From: Siculibacillus lacustris | Lineage (GTDB): Bacteria > Pseudomonadota > Alphaproteobacteria > Rhizobiales > Ancalomicrobiaceae | NCBI RefSeq assembly: GCF_004328075.1 | Contig: NZ_SJFN01000038.1 | Location: 1 to 43,202 of the forward strand | Reading direction: 5' to 3' | DNA length: 43,202 nt | Shown here: one piece after another, positions 28,007 to 36,253 of the stretch | Position numbering within the stretch: position 1 is the stretch's first letter | How the letters are laid out: the number at the start of each line of letters is the position of its first letter | Program-made: the position numbers and the translations under genes | Notes under the pieces: generated by a model | Told to the model about the DNA's origin: nothing | What the model saw: only the letters and a program-made list of their open reading frames with translations | The model's database searches: none

Positions 28007-30466
28007 ATGGCCGACCCCGCGCCCGCGCTCATCCTCGACACCGGTTGGACCACTACCGCCACCCCGCCCGGCGCCTGGGCCACGCCCGCCGACATCGCCC
28101 CCGACGGCGTCGAGTGGCTGCCGGCGATCATGCCCGGCACCGTCGCCGGGGCGCTCGCCGCGGCCGGCCGCTGGTCGCTCGACGCGCCGACGCCGCTCCA
28201 CGATCGCGATCACTGGTATCGCTGCCGCCTCACCGCCCGCGGTCGCCGCCGGCTGATCTTCGAGGGGCTGGCGACCGTCGCCGAGGTCTTCCTCGACGGC
28301 CGCCCGATCCTCACGTCGCGCTCGATGTTCCTCACCCACGCGGTCGAGGTCGAGCTTTCCGGCGACGCGGAGCTGGCGATCGTCTTCCGCTCGCTCGCCG
28401 CCCATCTCGAATTGGTCCGGCCGAAGCGCGCCCGCTGGCGCACCGCGCTGATCCCCGACCAACGGCTCCGCGCCGTGCGGACCACACTTCTCGGCCACAT
28501 GCCCGGCTGGTGCCCGGCGGTCGACGTGATCGGCCCGTGGCGGCCGATCCGCCTCGTCGATCCGACCGATCCGGCCTTCGTCGTGCGCGACCTCGCCGCC
28601 CGCTACGACGGCATCGACGGCCGCCTGACCGCCCGGCTCGACGTCGCGTCCTGTTCCCCGCCGCCCGCCGCGGCCCTCGTCTGCGCCGGCCGCCGTGCCC
28701 CCTTCCGGGCCGATGGCGACGGCGCCCTGGTCGCCGACCTGGTCCTGCCGGGCATCGCGCCATGGTGGCCGAACGGCCTCGGCGAACCCACCCTGCACGA
28801 CGTCGCCGCCGAGATCGACGGCCGGGTCGTCCCCCTCGGCCGCACCGGCTTCCGCACGCTCAGCGTCGATCGCGACGCCGACGGCTGCGGCTTCGGACTG
28901 GTGGTCAACGGCGTGCCGGTCTTCGCCCGCGGCACGGTGTGGACCCCGTCCGATCCGGTCGGCCTGCCCGGCGACCGCGGGGCCCACGCCGCGGATCTCG
29001 AACGCCTAGCCGCCGCCGGGCTGAACATGATCCGCATCGCCGGCATCGGTGCCTATGAGACGCCGGCCTTCCACGATCTCTGCGACGAACGCGGGATCCT
29101 GGTCTGGCAGGACCTGATGTTCGCCAATTTCGATTATCCGAGCGATCCCGACTTCACCGCGCTCGGCCGCGCCGAGACTGAGCAGGTCCTCGCCCGCCTC
29201 GCCCTGTCGCCGTCGCTGGCGGTGGTCTGCGGCGGCTCGGAGATCACCCAGCAGGCGGCGATGACCGGCCTGCCGCCGGCCGCCTGGGCCCATCCGCTGT
29301 TCGACGAGGTCCTGCCGAAACTCGTCGCCGCCCGCCGCCCCGACGTCGCCTGGGTCCGCTCGACCCCCGACGGCGGCGCGATGCCCTTCGTCGTCGACGT
29401 CGGCGTCGGCCACTATTACGGCGTCGGCGCTTATCGCCGGCCGCTCGACGACGCCCGCCGCGCCCGTGTCCGCTTCGCCGCCGAATGCCTGGCTTTCGCC
29501 CATGTCCCCGACGAGGCGACCCTCGACGAGGGGCTCGCGGTGCCCTTTGTCCATCATCCGCGCTGGAAGGACCGCGTCCCGCGCGATCCCGGCGCCGCCT
29601 GGGACTTCGAGGACGTGCGGTGCCACTACGAAGCCGAGATCTTCGGCCCGACCGTGCCGGCGCTGCGGCTCGAGGATCCGGCCCGCGCCCGCGACGTCGC
29701 CCGCGCCACCACCGCCCATGTCGTCGAATCGACCTTCGCCGAATGGCGCCGGCCGGGCTCGCCGACCCGCGGCGCGCTGGTGTTCCTCCATCGCGACCTG
29801 CGCTTCGGCGCCGGCTGGGGCTTCGTCGACGCCGCCGGTCGGCCGAAGTCGTCGTGGTACGCGCTCGCCCGCGCCGCCCTGCCGCTCGCCCTGCTCCTCG
29901 CCGACGAAGGCGTCAACGGCCTCGACTGCCATCTCGCCAACGAGACCGCGACCCCGGTCGCCGGCCGCCTCGAGTTGGCGGCGCTCGCCGACGGCCGATT
30001 GCCGGTCGCGAGCGGTGCCCGCGACGTGGAGGTGCCGGCGCGCGGATCGCTGAGCTTCGCCGCGACCGAGCTGTTCGGCGCCTTCTTCGACACCACCCGC
30101 GCCTATCGCTTCGGCCCGCCCGCCCACGATCTGACCCACGCCCGCCTCGTCGCCGCCGACGGCCGGGTTCTCGCCGAGGCCTTCCATGTCCCCGGCGGCC
30201 GCAGCCTCGAGCGCCACGATCTGGGGCTCACCGCTCGGCTCGACGGCGGTCCGGGAGCTTGGGAGCTGGTGATCGGCTGCACCCGCGCCGCCCTGTCGGT
30301 GGCGATCGACGATCCGGCCTTCGAGCCGGCCGATTCCGGCTTCCATCTCGCGCCGGGCGAACGCCGGGTGCGGCTCGCCCGCCGCCCGACGACCGCGCCC
30401 GAGGCGACGCCCCAGGGCCGGGTCCGGGCGCTGAACGGCCGCGACGGCGCCGGCTACCGCCTGTGA
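28007..30466 (+). CDS. Glycoside hydrolase family 2-like protein with altered active-site motifs
   Basis: An 819-residue protein with the layout of GH2 beta-mannosidases: an N-terminal jelly roll (PGTVAGALAAAGRW, DHWYRCRL, FEGLATVAEVFLDG), an immunoglobulin-like domain (PWWPNGLGEPTLHDV), a TIM barrel from about residue 300 (NMIRIAGIGAYE, CDERGILVWQDLMFAN) and a C-terminal beta domain. The acid/base site, usually GNNE or GNE, reads VVCGGSE with Glu412; the nucleophile site, usually SEFG, reads FAAEC with Glu493. Both glutamates remain but their neighbours are changed, so hydrolysis of a known sugar is uncertain. It follows the DUF1839 gene after 46 bases with GGGAG before ATG 28007, and is probably the last gene of the carrier-protein operon. 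No signal peptide, so it should act in the cytoplasm. Confidence 0.85.
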   Translation: MADPAPALILDTGWTTTATPPGAWATPADIAPDGVEWLPAIMPGTVAGALAAAGRWSLDAPTPLHDRDHWYRCRLTARGRRRLIFEGLATVAEVFLDGRPILTSRSMFLTHAVEVELSGDAELAIVFRSLAAHLELVRPKRARWRTALIPDQRLRAVRTTLLGHMPGWCPAVDVIGPWRPIRLVDPTDPAFVVRDLAARYDGIDGRLTARLDVASCSPPPAAALVCAGRRAPFRADGDGALVADLVLPGIAPWWPNGLGEPTLHDVAAEIDGRVVPLGRTGFRTLSVDRDADGCGFGLVVNGVPVFARGTVWTPSDPVGLPGDRGAHAADLERLAAAGLNMIRIAGIGAYETPAFHDLCDERGILVWQDLMFANFDYPSDPDFTALGRAETEQVLARLALSPSLAVVCGGSEITQQAAMTGLPPAAWAHPLFDEVLPKLVAARRPDVAWVRSTPDGGAMPFVVDVGVGHYYGVGAYRRPLDDARRARVRFAAECLAFAHVPDEATLDEGLAVPFVHHPRWKDRVPRDPGAAWDFEDVRCHYEAEIFGPTVPALRLEDPARARDVARATTAHVVESTFAEWRRPGSPTRGALVFLHRDLRFGAGWGFVDAAGRPKSSWYALARAALPLALLLADEGVNGLDCHLANETATPVAGRLELAALADGRLPVASGARDVEVPARGSLSFAATELFGAFFDTTRAYRFGPPAHDLTHARLVAADGRVLAEAFHVPGGRSLERHDLGLTARLDGGPGAWELVIGCTRAALSVAIDDPAFEPADSGFHLAPGERRVRLARRPTTAPEATPQGRVRALNGRDGAGYRL

Positions 30467-30512
30467 CGGCGTCGCGCTCCGCAGCGCGCGCCCCCCGGAC
30501 CACCCTCGCCCG

Positions 30513-31508
30513 TCAACGCGCCGCCGATCCGAAGCGATGCAGCGCGGTCAGCGCGGCGAGCGCGGTGGCCACCACGATTCCTGCCGCCCACAGCGTGCCG
30601 TCGGGCACGTCCTGGAGGAACATGTCCTTGGTGTTCATGCCGAAGAAGCCGGTGACGAAGGTCGGCGGCATCAAGACCACGGTGGCCAGCGACAGCACGT
30701 AGAGGCGGTGGTTGATCTGATCCTGGATGCGCGAGCCGATCTCCTCGTAGAGCAGGCGCGCCCGCTCGTCGATCAACACCACGTCCTGGTCGAGCGCCGA
30801 GAGATGCTGCGAGCGCCGCTCCAGTACGGCCCGCGACCCGGCCGGCAAATGGTCGCCGGTCTGGGCGTCGAGGCGGTGGAACAATCGCGCGGTGGTGCGC
30901 AGGGTGCGATGGATCTGCGCCACCTCGCGCCGCCGCCCGCCGAGCCGCGCCCGGAGATCGGCCTGCACGCCCTTGAACAGCTCGTCCTGGATCTTGTCGA
31001 CGTCGTCGGAGATCTCGTCGAGCATGTCCTCGATCGCCTGTTCGAAGAATTCCGAGATCGCCCCGAACAACTCGATCGGCGAGCGGAACCCGCGCCCGGC
31101 GAGCATCGCGCTGCGCATCGCCGCCATCGAGCGCAGCGGATGGTTGCGCGTCGTGACGATGTAGCGTTCGGTGACGATGAAGCGGAAGCGGTCGACCTCG
31201 GGACTCTGGCCGTCGAGATCCTGCTGGAAGTCGGGCATCACCCCGGCCAGCGCCGGCGACACCACGGTGACGAACAGGTGGCGATCGCGACTGACCAGCG
31301 TCGCGGCCGCCTCCCGCGGCATCCCCGGCAGGGCCGCGACCAGCGGTTCGACCCGGAAGTCGGGCAGCGCGAAATGCAGCCACAGGAAGCCGTCGGCGGG
31401 CAGATCGGCGAGCGGCGTGCCTTCGGGGATCGGCGTCGAACGGCCGCCGTCGGCGGGAAAGTGATGGGCCCACACGAGGCCGACGAGGAGCGGGCTGGCG
31501 GCGGTCAC
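30513..31508 (-). CDS. CorA-family divalent cation transporter (ZntB-like)
   Basis: A 331-residue CorA-superfamily channel protein. The large N-terminal cytoplasmic domain is followed by the long stalk helix and two C-terminal membrane helices; the pore signature GMN is at residues 290-292 (GFFGMNTKDM). The sequence after GMN lacks the MPEL found in many Mg2+ CorA proteins, which points towards the ZntB-like branch that moves Zn2+; the ion cannot be settled from sequence. The start is GTG 31508. It converges on the GH2-like gene with 46 bases between the stops. The 161 bases upstream of it hold nothing I recognise. Confidence 0.9.
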   Translation of the reverse strand: MTAASPLLVGLVWAHHFPADGGRSTPIPEGTPLADLPADGFLWLHFALPDFRVEPLVAALPGMPREAAATLVSRDRHLFVTVVSPALAGVMPDFQQDLDGQSPEVDRFRFIVTERYIVTTRNHPLRSMAAMRSAMLAGRGFRSPIELFGAISEFFEQAIEDMLDEISDDVDKIQDELFKGVQADLRARLGGRRREVAQIHRTLRTTARLFHRLDAQTGDHLPAGSRAVLERRSQHLSALDQDVVLIDERARLLYEEIGSRIQDQINHRLYVLSLATVVLMPPTFVTGFFGMNTKDMFLQDVPDGTLWAAGIVVATALAALTALHRFGSAAR

Positions 31509-31669
31509 GGGCGGGCACCTCGGAGCGGGAGACGGCGAGGCATCGCGCGGGCGCTCGGGTGCGCGCCACGTTGCCCACGCCCATCAGGCCGCAGCTCGGT
31601 CACGGTTTCATGACCATCCCGGCGAAGCGTCGCGCGCCGCCCCGATCCCCACGTCGCGTGAGGCGCCGC

Positions 31670-32506
31670 TCAAGCCCCGCCGCGCTCGTCCGGCAGCGGC
31701 GCCACCGGCACGATTCGGCTCTGGAGATCGAGGGTGCGTTCGGAAATCGCCCGGCGGGCGAGGTCGATCCAGGTCTTGATCCGGTCACGCCCGCCCTTGC
31801 TGCGCCTGCGCAGGCCCCCGAGCACACCGCGATAGCGCGCCTCCGCCCGCCGCCGTCGCCGCTCGGCGAGGTCGAAGTCGGTGTCGGAGGCGAACACCAG
31901 ATCGGCCTCGTCCTTGACGATGATGTCCTGCACCGCCACCGCCGGCACCACCTGATGGCGCACGAGCCCGGGAAAGGGGGCGACCTTGGGATCGAACAGC
32001 AGCGCGTCGATCGACGCCGTCGCCGCCATCGGATCGAGGGTGGCGAAGCGTGCCGCCGTCGCCCGCGCCACCACATAGGCGCCGCCGCCCATGTGCCGGC
32101 CCCACAGGCGATGCAGCGCGATGCCGTCGCCGATCGGCCGCGACCGTCGCCCGATCTGGATCGGCCGCAGCGAGGTCTCGAGCTTGATCAGATCGGCGCC
32201 GGCCGGGATCCACGACGGATCGGCCAGCAGCGGCCCGAGCGCATCGGTGAACCACAGGTCGTCCTCCATCACCACCCCGTAGGGCGCGTCGCCGGCGGCG
32301 ATCCGCGCCATCGCCGCGAGATGGGAATGGAAGCAGCCGAGCCCGCCGACGGTGAGGAGCGGATGGACGAGCCCGCGCGCCGCCAGCGCCCGCCCGTCGA
32401 CCGCCTCGATGCGTTCGAACGGCAGGCCGATCCGCGCGAACTGGTCGGCCATATGGGCGAGCCGTTCGGGCCGGTCGGCGAGATTGATCACATGGCAGGT
32501 GAGCAT
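31670..32506 (-). CDS. Glycosyltransferase family 25 protein
   Basis: A 278-residue glycosyltransferase of the LPS beta-1,4-galactosyltransferase type (GT25). Diagnostic parts are VINLADRPER (7-16), the cis-acting GCFHSHLAAMA (57-67) and the acidic metal/nucleotide site VVMEDDLWF with EDD at 81-83. The C-terminal 70 residues are rich in basic residues, as often seen in membrane-associated transferases. It likely adds a sugar to LPS core or another surface glycan at the inner face of the cytoplasmic membrane. ATG 32506 is chosen since it opens the domain; a longer frame reaches into the tRNA upstream and is rejected. The gene lies 110 bases behind tRNA-Leu(UAA) on the same strand. Confidence 0.9.
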   Translation of the reverse strand: MLTCHVINLADRPERLAHMADQFARIGLPFERIEAVDGRALAARGLVHPLLTVGGLGCFHSHLAAMARIAAGDAPYGVVMEDDLWFTDALGPLLADPSWIPAGADLIKLETSLRPIQIGRRSRPIGDGIALHRLWGRHMGGGAYVVARATAARFATLDPMAATASIDALLFDPKVAPFPGLVRHQVVPAVAVQDIIVKDEADLVFASDTDFDLAERRRRRAEARYRGVLGGLRRRSKGGRDRIKTWIDLARRAISERTLDLQSRIVPVAPLPDERGGA

Positions 32507-32616
32507 CGGCAGGTCTTCGTCGCTCGAGGGGAGGGCAGGGGTGGCCCGGTCCTGATGGCCCGAGACGGCCGGGATGTCGACCCGAAATCGCGGGGCCGAG
32601 CGGTCCGGGTATCGGG

Positions 32617-32702
32617 TGGTGGCCGCTGTGGGGATCGAACCCACACGGGCGAAGCCCGAGGCATTTTAAGTGCCTTCCGTCTACCAGTTTCGGCAAGCGG
32701 CC
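32617..32702 (-). tRNA. tRNA-Leu (anticodon UAA)
   Basis: Minus-strand class II tRNA of 86 bases including encoded CCA. Acceptor stem GGCCGCT/AGCGGCC is perfect, D stem is CCG/CGG, the anticodon loop CTTAAAA between AGGCA and TGCCT gives UAA, the long variable arm is CGGGC-TTC-GCCCG, the T arm is GTGGG-TTCGATC-CCCAC, and the discriminator is A73. All are standard for bacterial tRNA-Leu(UAA). No sign of an integrated element at its 3' end. Confidence 0.97.
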
Positions 32703-32981
32703 TCTCATCTCCCTCTACCCGAGCCGACGCGCTCTGTCAGCCCTCTCCCGAGAGCTGCGGCATCCGGCGCCTTCGCCCGAGGGGTGCGACTCCCGGTCGC
32801 GACAAAGGTCCGCTTCCGCCTTCCTTACGCCACGTCCCGGCCGAAGAGCGACCGCGATCGGGGTCGAAGCTCCCCTCGATCGCGGGCGCCGACGCCGCCG
32901 GGATCGTCGGCCGAGCGGGATCCGTCCTGCCGCCCGCCGCATCCGCCCCAGGGCGACGTCCGCAGGATCGGGGAGGTTTCG

Positions 32982-34145
32982 ATGAACAGATTGATTCTCG
33001 TGGCGGGACTGGCGACGGCGCTGATGGTGGCGGCGACTTCGGGACATGCGGAGACCGCGCCGGGCCAGGCGACCGCCGCGACCCGGCCCTCGGGCACCTC
33101 GGTCGCGGTGCTGGGTGAACCGGCCCGCGTCGAGGTGGCCTTCGTGCTCGACACCACCGGATCGATGACCGGCCTGATCGACGGCGCCAAGCGCAAGATC
33201 TGGGCGATCGCCGACGAGATCCGCAAGACCCAGCCCAATGCCGAGATCCGCATCGGGCTGGTCGCCTATCGCGACCGCGGCGACGCCTATGTCACCGACA
33301 AGACCGAGCTCTCGACCGACATCCATGCGGTCTACGGCAAGCTGCTGCAGTTCCAGGCCCAGGGCGGCGGCGATTGGCCGGAATCGGTCAACGAGGCGTT
33401 GTCGGTGGCGGTCAACGGCCTCGGCTGGACCAAGGCGCCGGACACCCGCCGGCTGATCTTCCTGGTTGGCGACGCACCGCCGCACATGGACTACGTCCAG
33501 GACATCCCCTTCACCGACACCCTGAAGATCGCCGAACGCGAGGGCATCGTCGTCGACGCGCTCCAGGCCGGCAACGCCCCCGATACGGCGCTCGCCTGGA
33601 AGACCATCGCCCAGCTCGGCCACGGCCGCTACGTGCAGATCCCCCAATCGGGCGGCGTGGTGTCGATCCCCAGCCCCTTCGACGACGAGATCATCCAGCT
33701 GCAGCTGCGCCTGCACCGCACCATCGTGCCCTACGGATCGAAGAAGCAGCAGTCGGAGGTCCGGTCCAAGGCGGCGATGGCCGCCGCCGCGCCGGCCTCG
33801 GCGGCCTCCGACATGGCGAGCTACGGCGTGCGCGCCGGTTCGGCCGCCGCCCGCAAGGTGGTGACCGGCGAGGGCGATCTGGTCGCCGACGTGATCGCCA
33901 AGCGGGCCGAGGCGGCCAAGGTCGCGCGCGAGGATCTGCCGGCCGAGCTTCAGGCGCTGTCGAAGCCCGAGCTCGAGGCGACGATCGCCGCCAAGAGCGC
34001 CGAACGCGACCATCTCCAGAGCGAACTCGCCGCGGTGGTCGCCAAGCGCGACGCCTTCGTCGCCGCCGAACGCGCCAAGCAGCCCGCCGCCAAAGACGGC
34101 TTCGACCGGGTGGTGGAAGATCTGGTGCGCGAACAGGTGAAGTGA
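32982..34145 (+). CDS. Exported von Willebrand factor A domain protein
   Basis: A 387-residue precursor with a signal peptide (MNRLILVAGLATALMVAATSGHA, cleavage near residue 23). The vWA domain (about 50-250) has the metal-ion adhesion site: DTTGS at 57-61, the Thr-equivalent region GGDWPES, and VGDAPPHMDY. The remaining part (about 250-387) has an Ala/Ser-rich linker, then a helical coiled-coil-like segment with many Lys/Glu/Ala residues. It likely binds a protein partner through a Mg2+ bridge in the periplasm; the partner is unknown. ATG 32982 follows GGGAGG. Reading frames further upstream run through the tRNA and are not coding. The 279 bases before it hold no gene that I can support. The element at 34221 follows it. 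Confidence 0.9.
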   Translation: MNRLILVAGLATALMVAATSGHAETAPGQATAATRPSGTSVAVLGEPARVEVAFVLDTTGSMTGLIDGAKRKIWAIADEIRKTQPNAEIRIGLVAYRDRGDAYVTDKTELSTDIHAVYGKLLQFQAQGGGDWPESVNEALSVAVNGLGWTKAPDTRRLIFLVGDAPPHMDYVQDIPFTDTLKIAEREGIVVDALQAGNAPDTALAWKTIAQLGHGRYVQIPQSGGVVSIPSPFDDEIIQLQLRLHRTIVPYGSKKQQSEVRSKAAMAAAAPASAASDMASYGVRAGSAAARKVVTGEGDLVADVIAKRAEAAKVAREDLPAELQALSKPELEATIAAKSAERDHLQSELAAVVAKRDAFVAAERAKQPAAKDGFDRVVEDLVREQVK

Positions 34146-34220
34146 GGGCGGGGCGATCCGGACGGAAATCGGAGGTCGATTTATCCTCGATGCCGATTCC
34201 CGCGGATCGGTCGCGGCTCC

Positions 34221-34374
34221 CCTCGGCCGTCGTCCCCGGCGAGCCCGCAGGGCGAGGGAAGGGGACCCAGAGGCCCCCCCGGAGAAGCGCCCGAGACTTC
34301 CATCTCACCCTCTCCGGATCCCCTTCCCCTCCGCCGGCTCGCGCCGGCTCCGGCCGGGGATGACGGCCGAGGGG
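34221..34374. repeat. Long inverted-repeat element, copy B
   Basis: Left arm 34221-34275 and right arm 34316-34374 are imperfect inverted complements (CCTCGGCCGTC against GACGGCCGAGG at the tips). The arms match those of the element at 24241-24380 base for base over long stretches in the same orientation; the loop differs. The element fills most of the gap between the vWA gene and the converging gene at 34421. Confidence 0.75.
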
Positions 34375-34420
34375 AGGGTAGGAGCTTCTGCGACCGCCCG
34401 TGGGCGGTCCGGGACGAGCC

Positions 34421-34771
34421 TCAGGCTTCGTCGCCGCCGTCGGCTTCGAGCGCCGCCTGGGTCTCTTCGATGAAGGACTTGGCGCCCTTCTTGGCTTCGC
34501 GCAGCAGATCGGCGATGTCCTTGCCGAGCCGGTCGAGCGCCATGCCGAGCCCGCCCGCCGAGGGCTTCTCGACGCTCATCACATAGCCCGACATGGCGAT
34601 CGACAGGGCGATCTCGATCAGGCCGAACACCGCGGTGCCCTCGTCGACGTCGTTCTCGTCGAGATAGTCGAGGACCATCTCACGCAGCGCTTCGGCGTGG
34701 GCTTCCTGCTCGTCGTCGTAGGATTCGAAGTTGTCGTTGTCGTTGTCGTTGTCGTTGCCGCCGTTGACCAT
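34421..34771 (-). CDS. Acidic protein of unknown function with Asn-Asp repeat start
   Basis: A 116-residue acidic protein that I do not recognise. It begins MVNGGNDNDNDNDNF, encoded by four perfect copies of AACGAC plus one more AAC, followed by an acidic stretch (ESYDDEQEAHAEAL). The middle part (about 45-75) is weakly hydrophobic (TAVFGLIEIALSIAMSGYVM) and the end is an amphipathic helix rich in Lys, Ala and Glu. Codon use is like that of its neighbours and the frame is intact, so it is probably a real gene. It converges on the vWA gene and lies downstream of gpt with 70 bases between, so it might share that transcript. Confidence 0.7.
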   Translation of the reverse strand: MVNGGNDNDNDNDNFESYDDEQEAHAEALREMVLDYLDENDVDEGTAVFGLIEIALSIAMSGYVMSVEKPSAGGLGMALDRLGKDIADLLREAKKGAKSFIEETQAALEADGGDEA

Positions 34772-34841
34772 CGGCTCGCCTCTTCTGAGATGCAGTGGGA
34801 ATGGGCGCCGGGGCCCTCGGGGCGCGACCGACGCGTCGAAG

Positions 34842-35348
34842 TCAGGCGCCGCCCTCGCGGATCGGCGGCTGGAAGGTCAGACCCATGTCCCAGGGGAAAT
34901 AGATCCAGGTGTCCTGGGAAACCTCGGTCACGAAGGTGTCGACCATCGGGCGGCCCTGCGGCTTGGCGTAGACCGTGGCGAAATGCGCCTTGGGCATCAT
35001 CTCGCGCACCACCCGCGCGGTCTTTCCGGTGTCGACCAGATCGTCGATGATCAGCACGCCGGCGCCGTCGCCGCCCGCCAACTCGACGAGATGGGGCGCC
35101 ACCGTCTTGAGCACGGCCAGTTCACCCTGGTTCTTGTAGTCGTGATAGCTCGCCACGCACACCGTCTCGATGATCCGGATGTCGAGCTCGCGCGCCGCGA
35201 TCGCCGCCGGCACCAGGCCGCCGCGGGTGATCGCCACGATCGCGTCCCAATGGCCCTGGCCGGACAGCCGCCAGGCGAGTGCGCGGGCGTCGCGATGGAA
35301 CTGATCCCAGGACACGGGGAACATCTTGGGTTGGGGGGCGGTGGTCAT
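34842..35348 (-). CDS. gpt: Xanthine-guanine phosphoribosyltransferase
   Basis: A 168-residue type I phosphoribosyltransferase for purine salvage, converting xanthine and guanine with PRPP to XMP and GMP. The PRPP loop is [14 protein letters not shown], the pyrophosphate loop ITRGGLVPA, and the C-terminal hood segment WIYFPWDMG is that of Gpt proteins. ATG 35348 is chosen: it follows GAGG at good distance and is two bases after the stop of the CinA-like gene. A GTG at 35354 would overlap that stop by four bases and is an equal alternative for coupling. Operon: cinA-like, gpt, perhaps the acidic gene at 34421. Confidence 0.93.
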   Translation of the reverse strand: MTTAPQPKMFPVSWDQFHRDARALAWRLSGQGHWDAIVAITRGGLVPAAIAARELDIRIIETVCVASYHDYKNQGELAVLKTVAPHLVELAGGDGAGVLIIDDLVDTGKTARVVREMMPKAHFATVYAKPQGRPMVDTFVTEVSQDTWIYFPWDMGLTFQPPIREGGA

Positions 35349-35350
35349 GG

Positions 35351-36133
35351 TCACCTCGCGGGCATGTGGGAGTGGATGTCGGCGAGCATCGCCTCGATCG
35401 CCGCATGGGCGGCATCGAGCGCCTCCTGCGACCGCGAACGCACCACCAGATTGGTGGCGTAGCGGCCGTCGCGCTCATAGGGGTAGCTGCCGATCACGGT
35501 GGCGGGATGGGCCTTCTGGATGGCGCCGAGCGGCGTGGCGATGGTGCCTTCGCCGACTTTCGCGTCGATCGACCGCGACAGCATCGGCCGGCCGCCGCCG
35601 AGCGTCGGCACCACCTGCTCGACCATCGCCTGGAACACCGACGGCACCCCGGCCATCACATGGACGTTGCCGAGGGTGAAGCCGGGCATGCCGTTGGCCG
35701 GCACGATCAGATCGGCGCCGAAGGGAATGCGGGCCATGCGCAGGCGCGCCTCGTTGATCTCGGCGCGACCTGCGAGGCGGGCGGTCAGGATCGCCACGGC
35801 GCGCGGATCATGGTCGATGCCGACCCCGAAGGCCGCGGCGATCGCGTCGGAGGTGATGTCGTCGTGGGTCGGGCCGATGCCGCCGGAGGTGAAGACGTGG
35901 GTCCACCGTGCTCGGAGCGCATTCAGCGCCTCGACGATGCGGTCGGTGTCGTCGGGCACGATCCGCACTTCGGTGAGGTCGATGCCGACCGCGGTCAGGG
36001 CGTCGGCGAGAAAGCCGATGTTCTTGTCCTTGGTGCGGCCCGACAGGATCTCGTCGCCGATCACCAGGAATCCGGCGGTGACGATGCCGTCGTCCGCACG
36101 CGGCGCAGGACTCGTCGGGTCGTCCGGGATCAT
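35351..36133 (-). CDS. CinA-like molybdopterin-binding domain protein
   Basis: A 260-residue protein made of the MoCF/CinA N-terminal domain: [18 protein letters not shown] at 19-36 and [22 protein letters not shown] are diagnostic. It lacks the C-terminal nicotinamide-mononucleotide deamidase domain of full CinA. Proteins of this domain are annotated as competence/damage-inducible or as nucleotide-sugar/ADP-ribose pyrophosphatases; a firm reaction cannot be given. ATG 36133 follows GGAGAGG. It is translationally coupled with gpt. Coming from the same strand but 120 bases earlier is the FAD monooxygenase, likely a separate transcript. Confidence 0.9.
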   Translation of the reverse strand: MIPDDPTSPAPRADDGIVTAGFLVIGDEILSGRTKDKNIGFLADALTAVGIDLTEVRIVPDDTDRIVEALNALRARWTHVFTSGGIGPTHDDITSDAIAAAFGVGIDHDPRAVAILTARLAGRAEINEARLRMARIPFGADLIVPANGMPGFTLGNVHVMAGVPSVFQAMVEQVVPTLGGGRPMLSRSIDAKVGEGTIATPLGAIQKAHPATVIGSYPYERDGRYATNLVVRSRSQEALDAAHAAIEAMLADIHSHMPAR

Positions 36134-36253
36134 GGCGCCTCTCCAAATGTCGGCAAAGGTCGCGGGCCGACCGATCCGCCCTCGATAGTCCAATCGTCGC
36201 CGCCTCTCAAGCGACGCCTGCGCGGCGAGCGGCAATAACGGTGAACTCGTCGC

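Noticed and set aside
32617-32702. tRNA-Leu(UAA) as attachment site of an integrated element
   Set aside because: No integrase gene and no direct repeat of the tRNA 3' end are seen; the neighbours are ordinary chromosomal genes.
32670-32981. Possible 100-residue N-terminal extension of the vWA protein
   Set aside because: It begins inside tRNA-Leu(UAA), is Arg/Pro-rich and would hide a clear signal peptide at 32982.
35351-36133. Full-length CinA with nicotinamide-mononucleotide deamidase
   Set aside because: The protein ends at about 260 residues, just after the molybdopterin-binding-like domain; the deamidase domain is absent.
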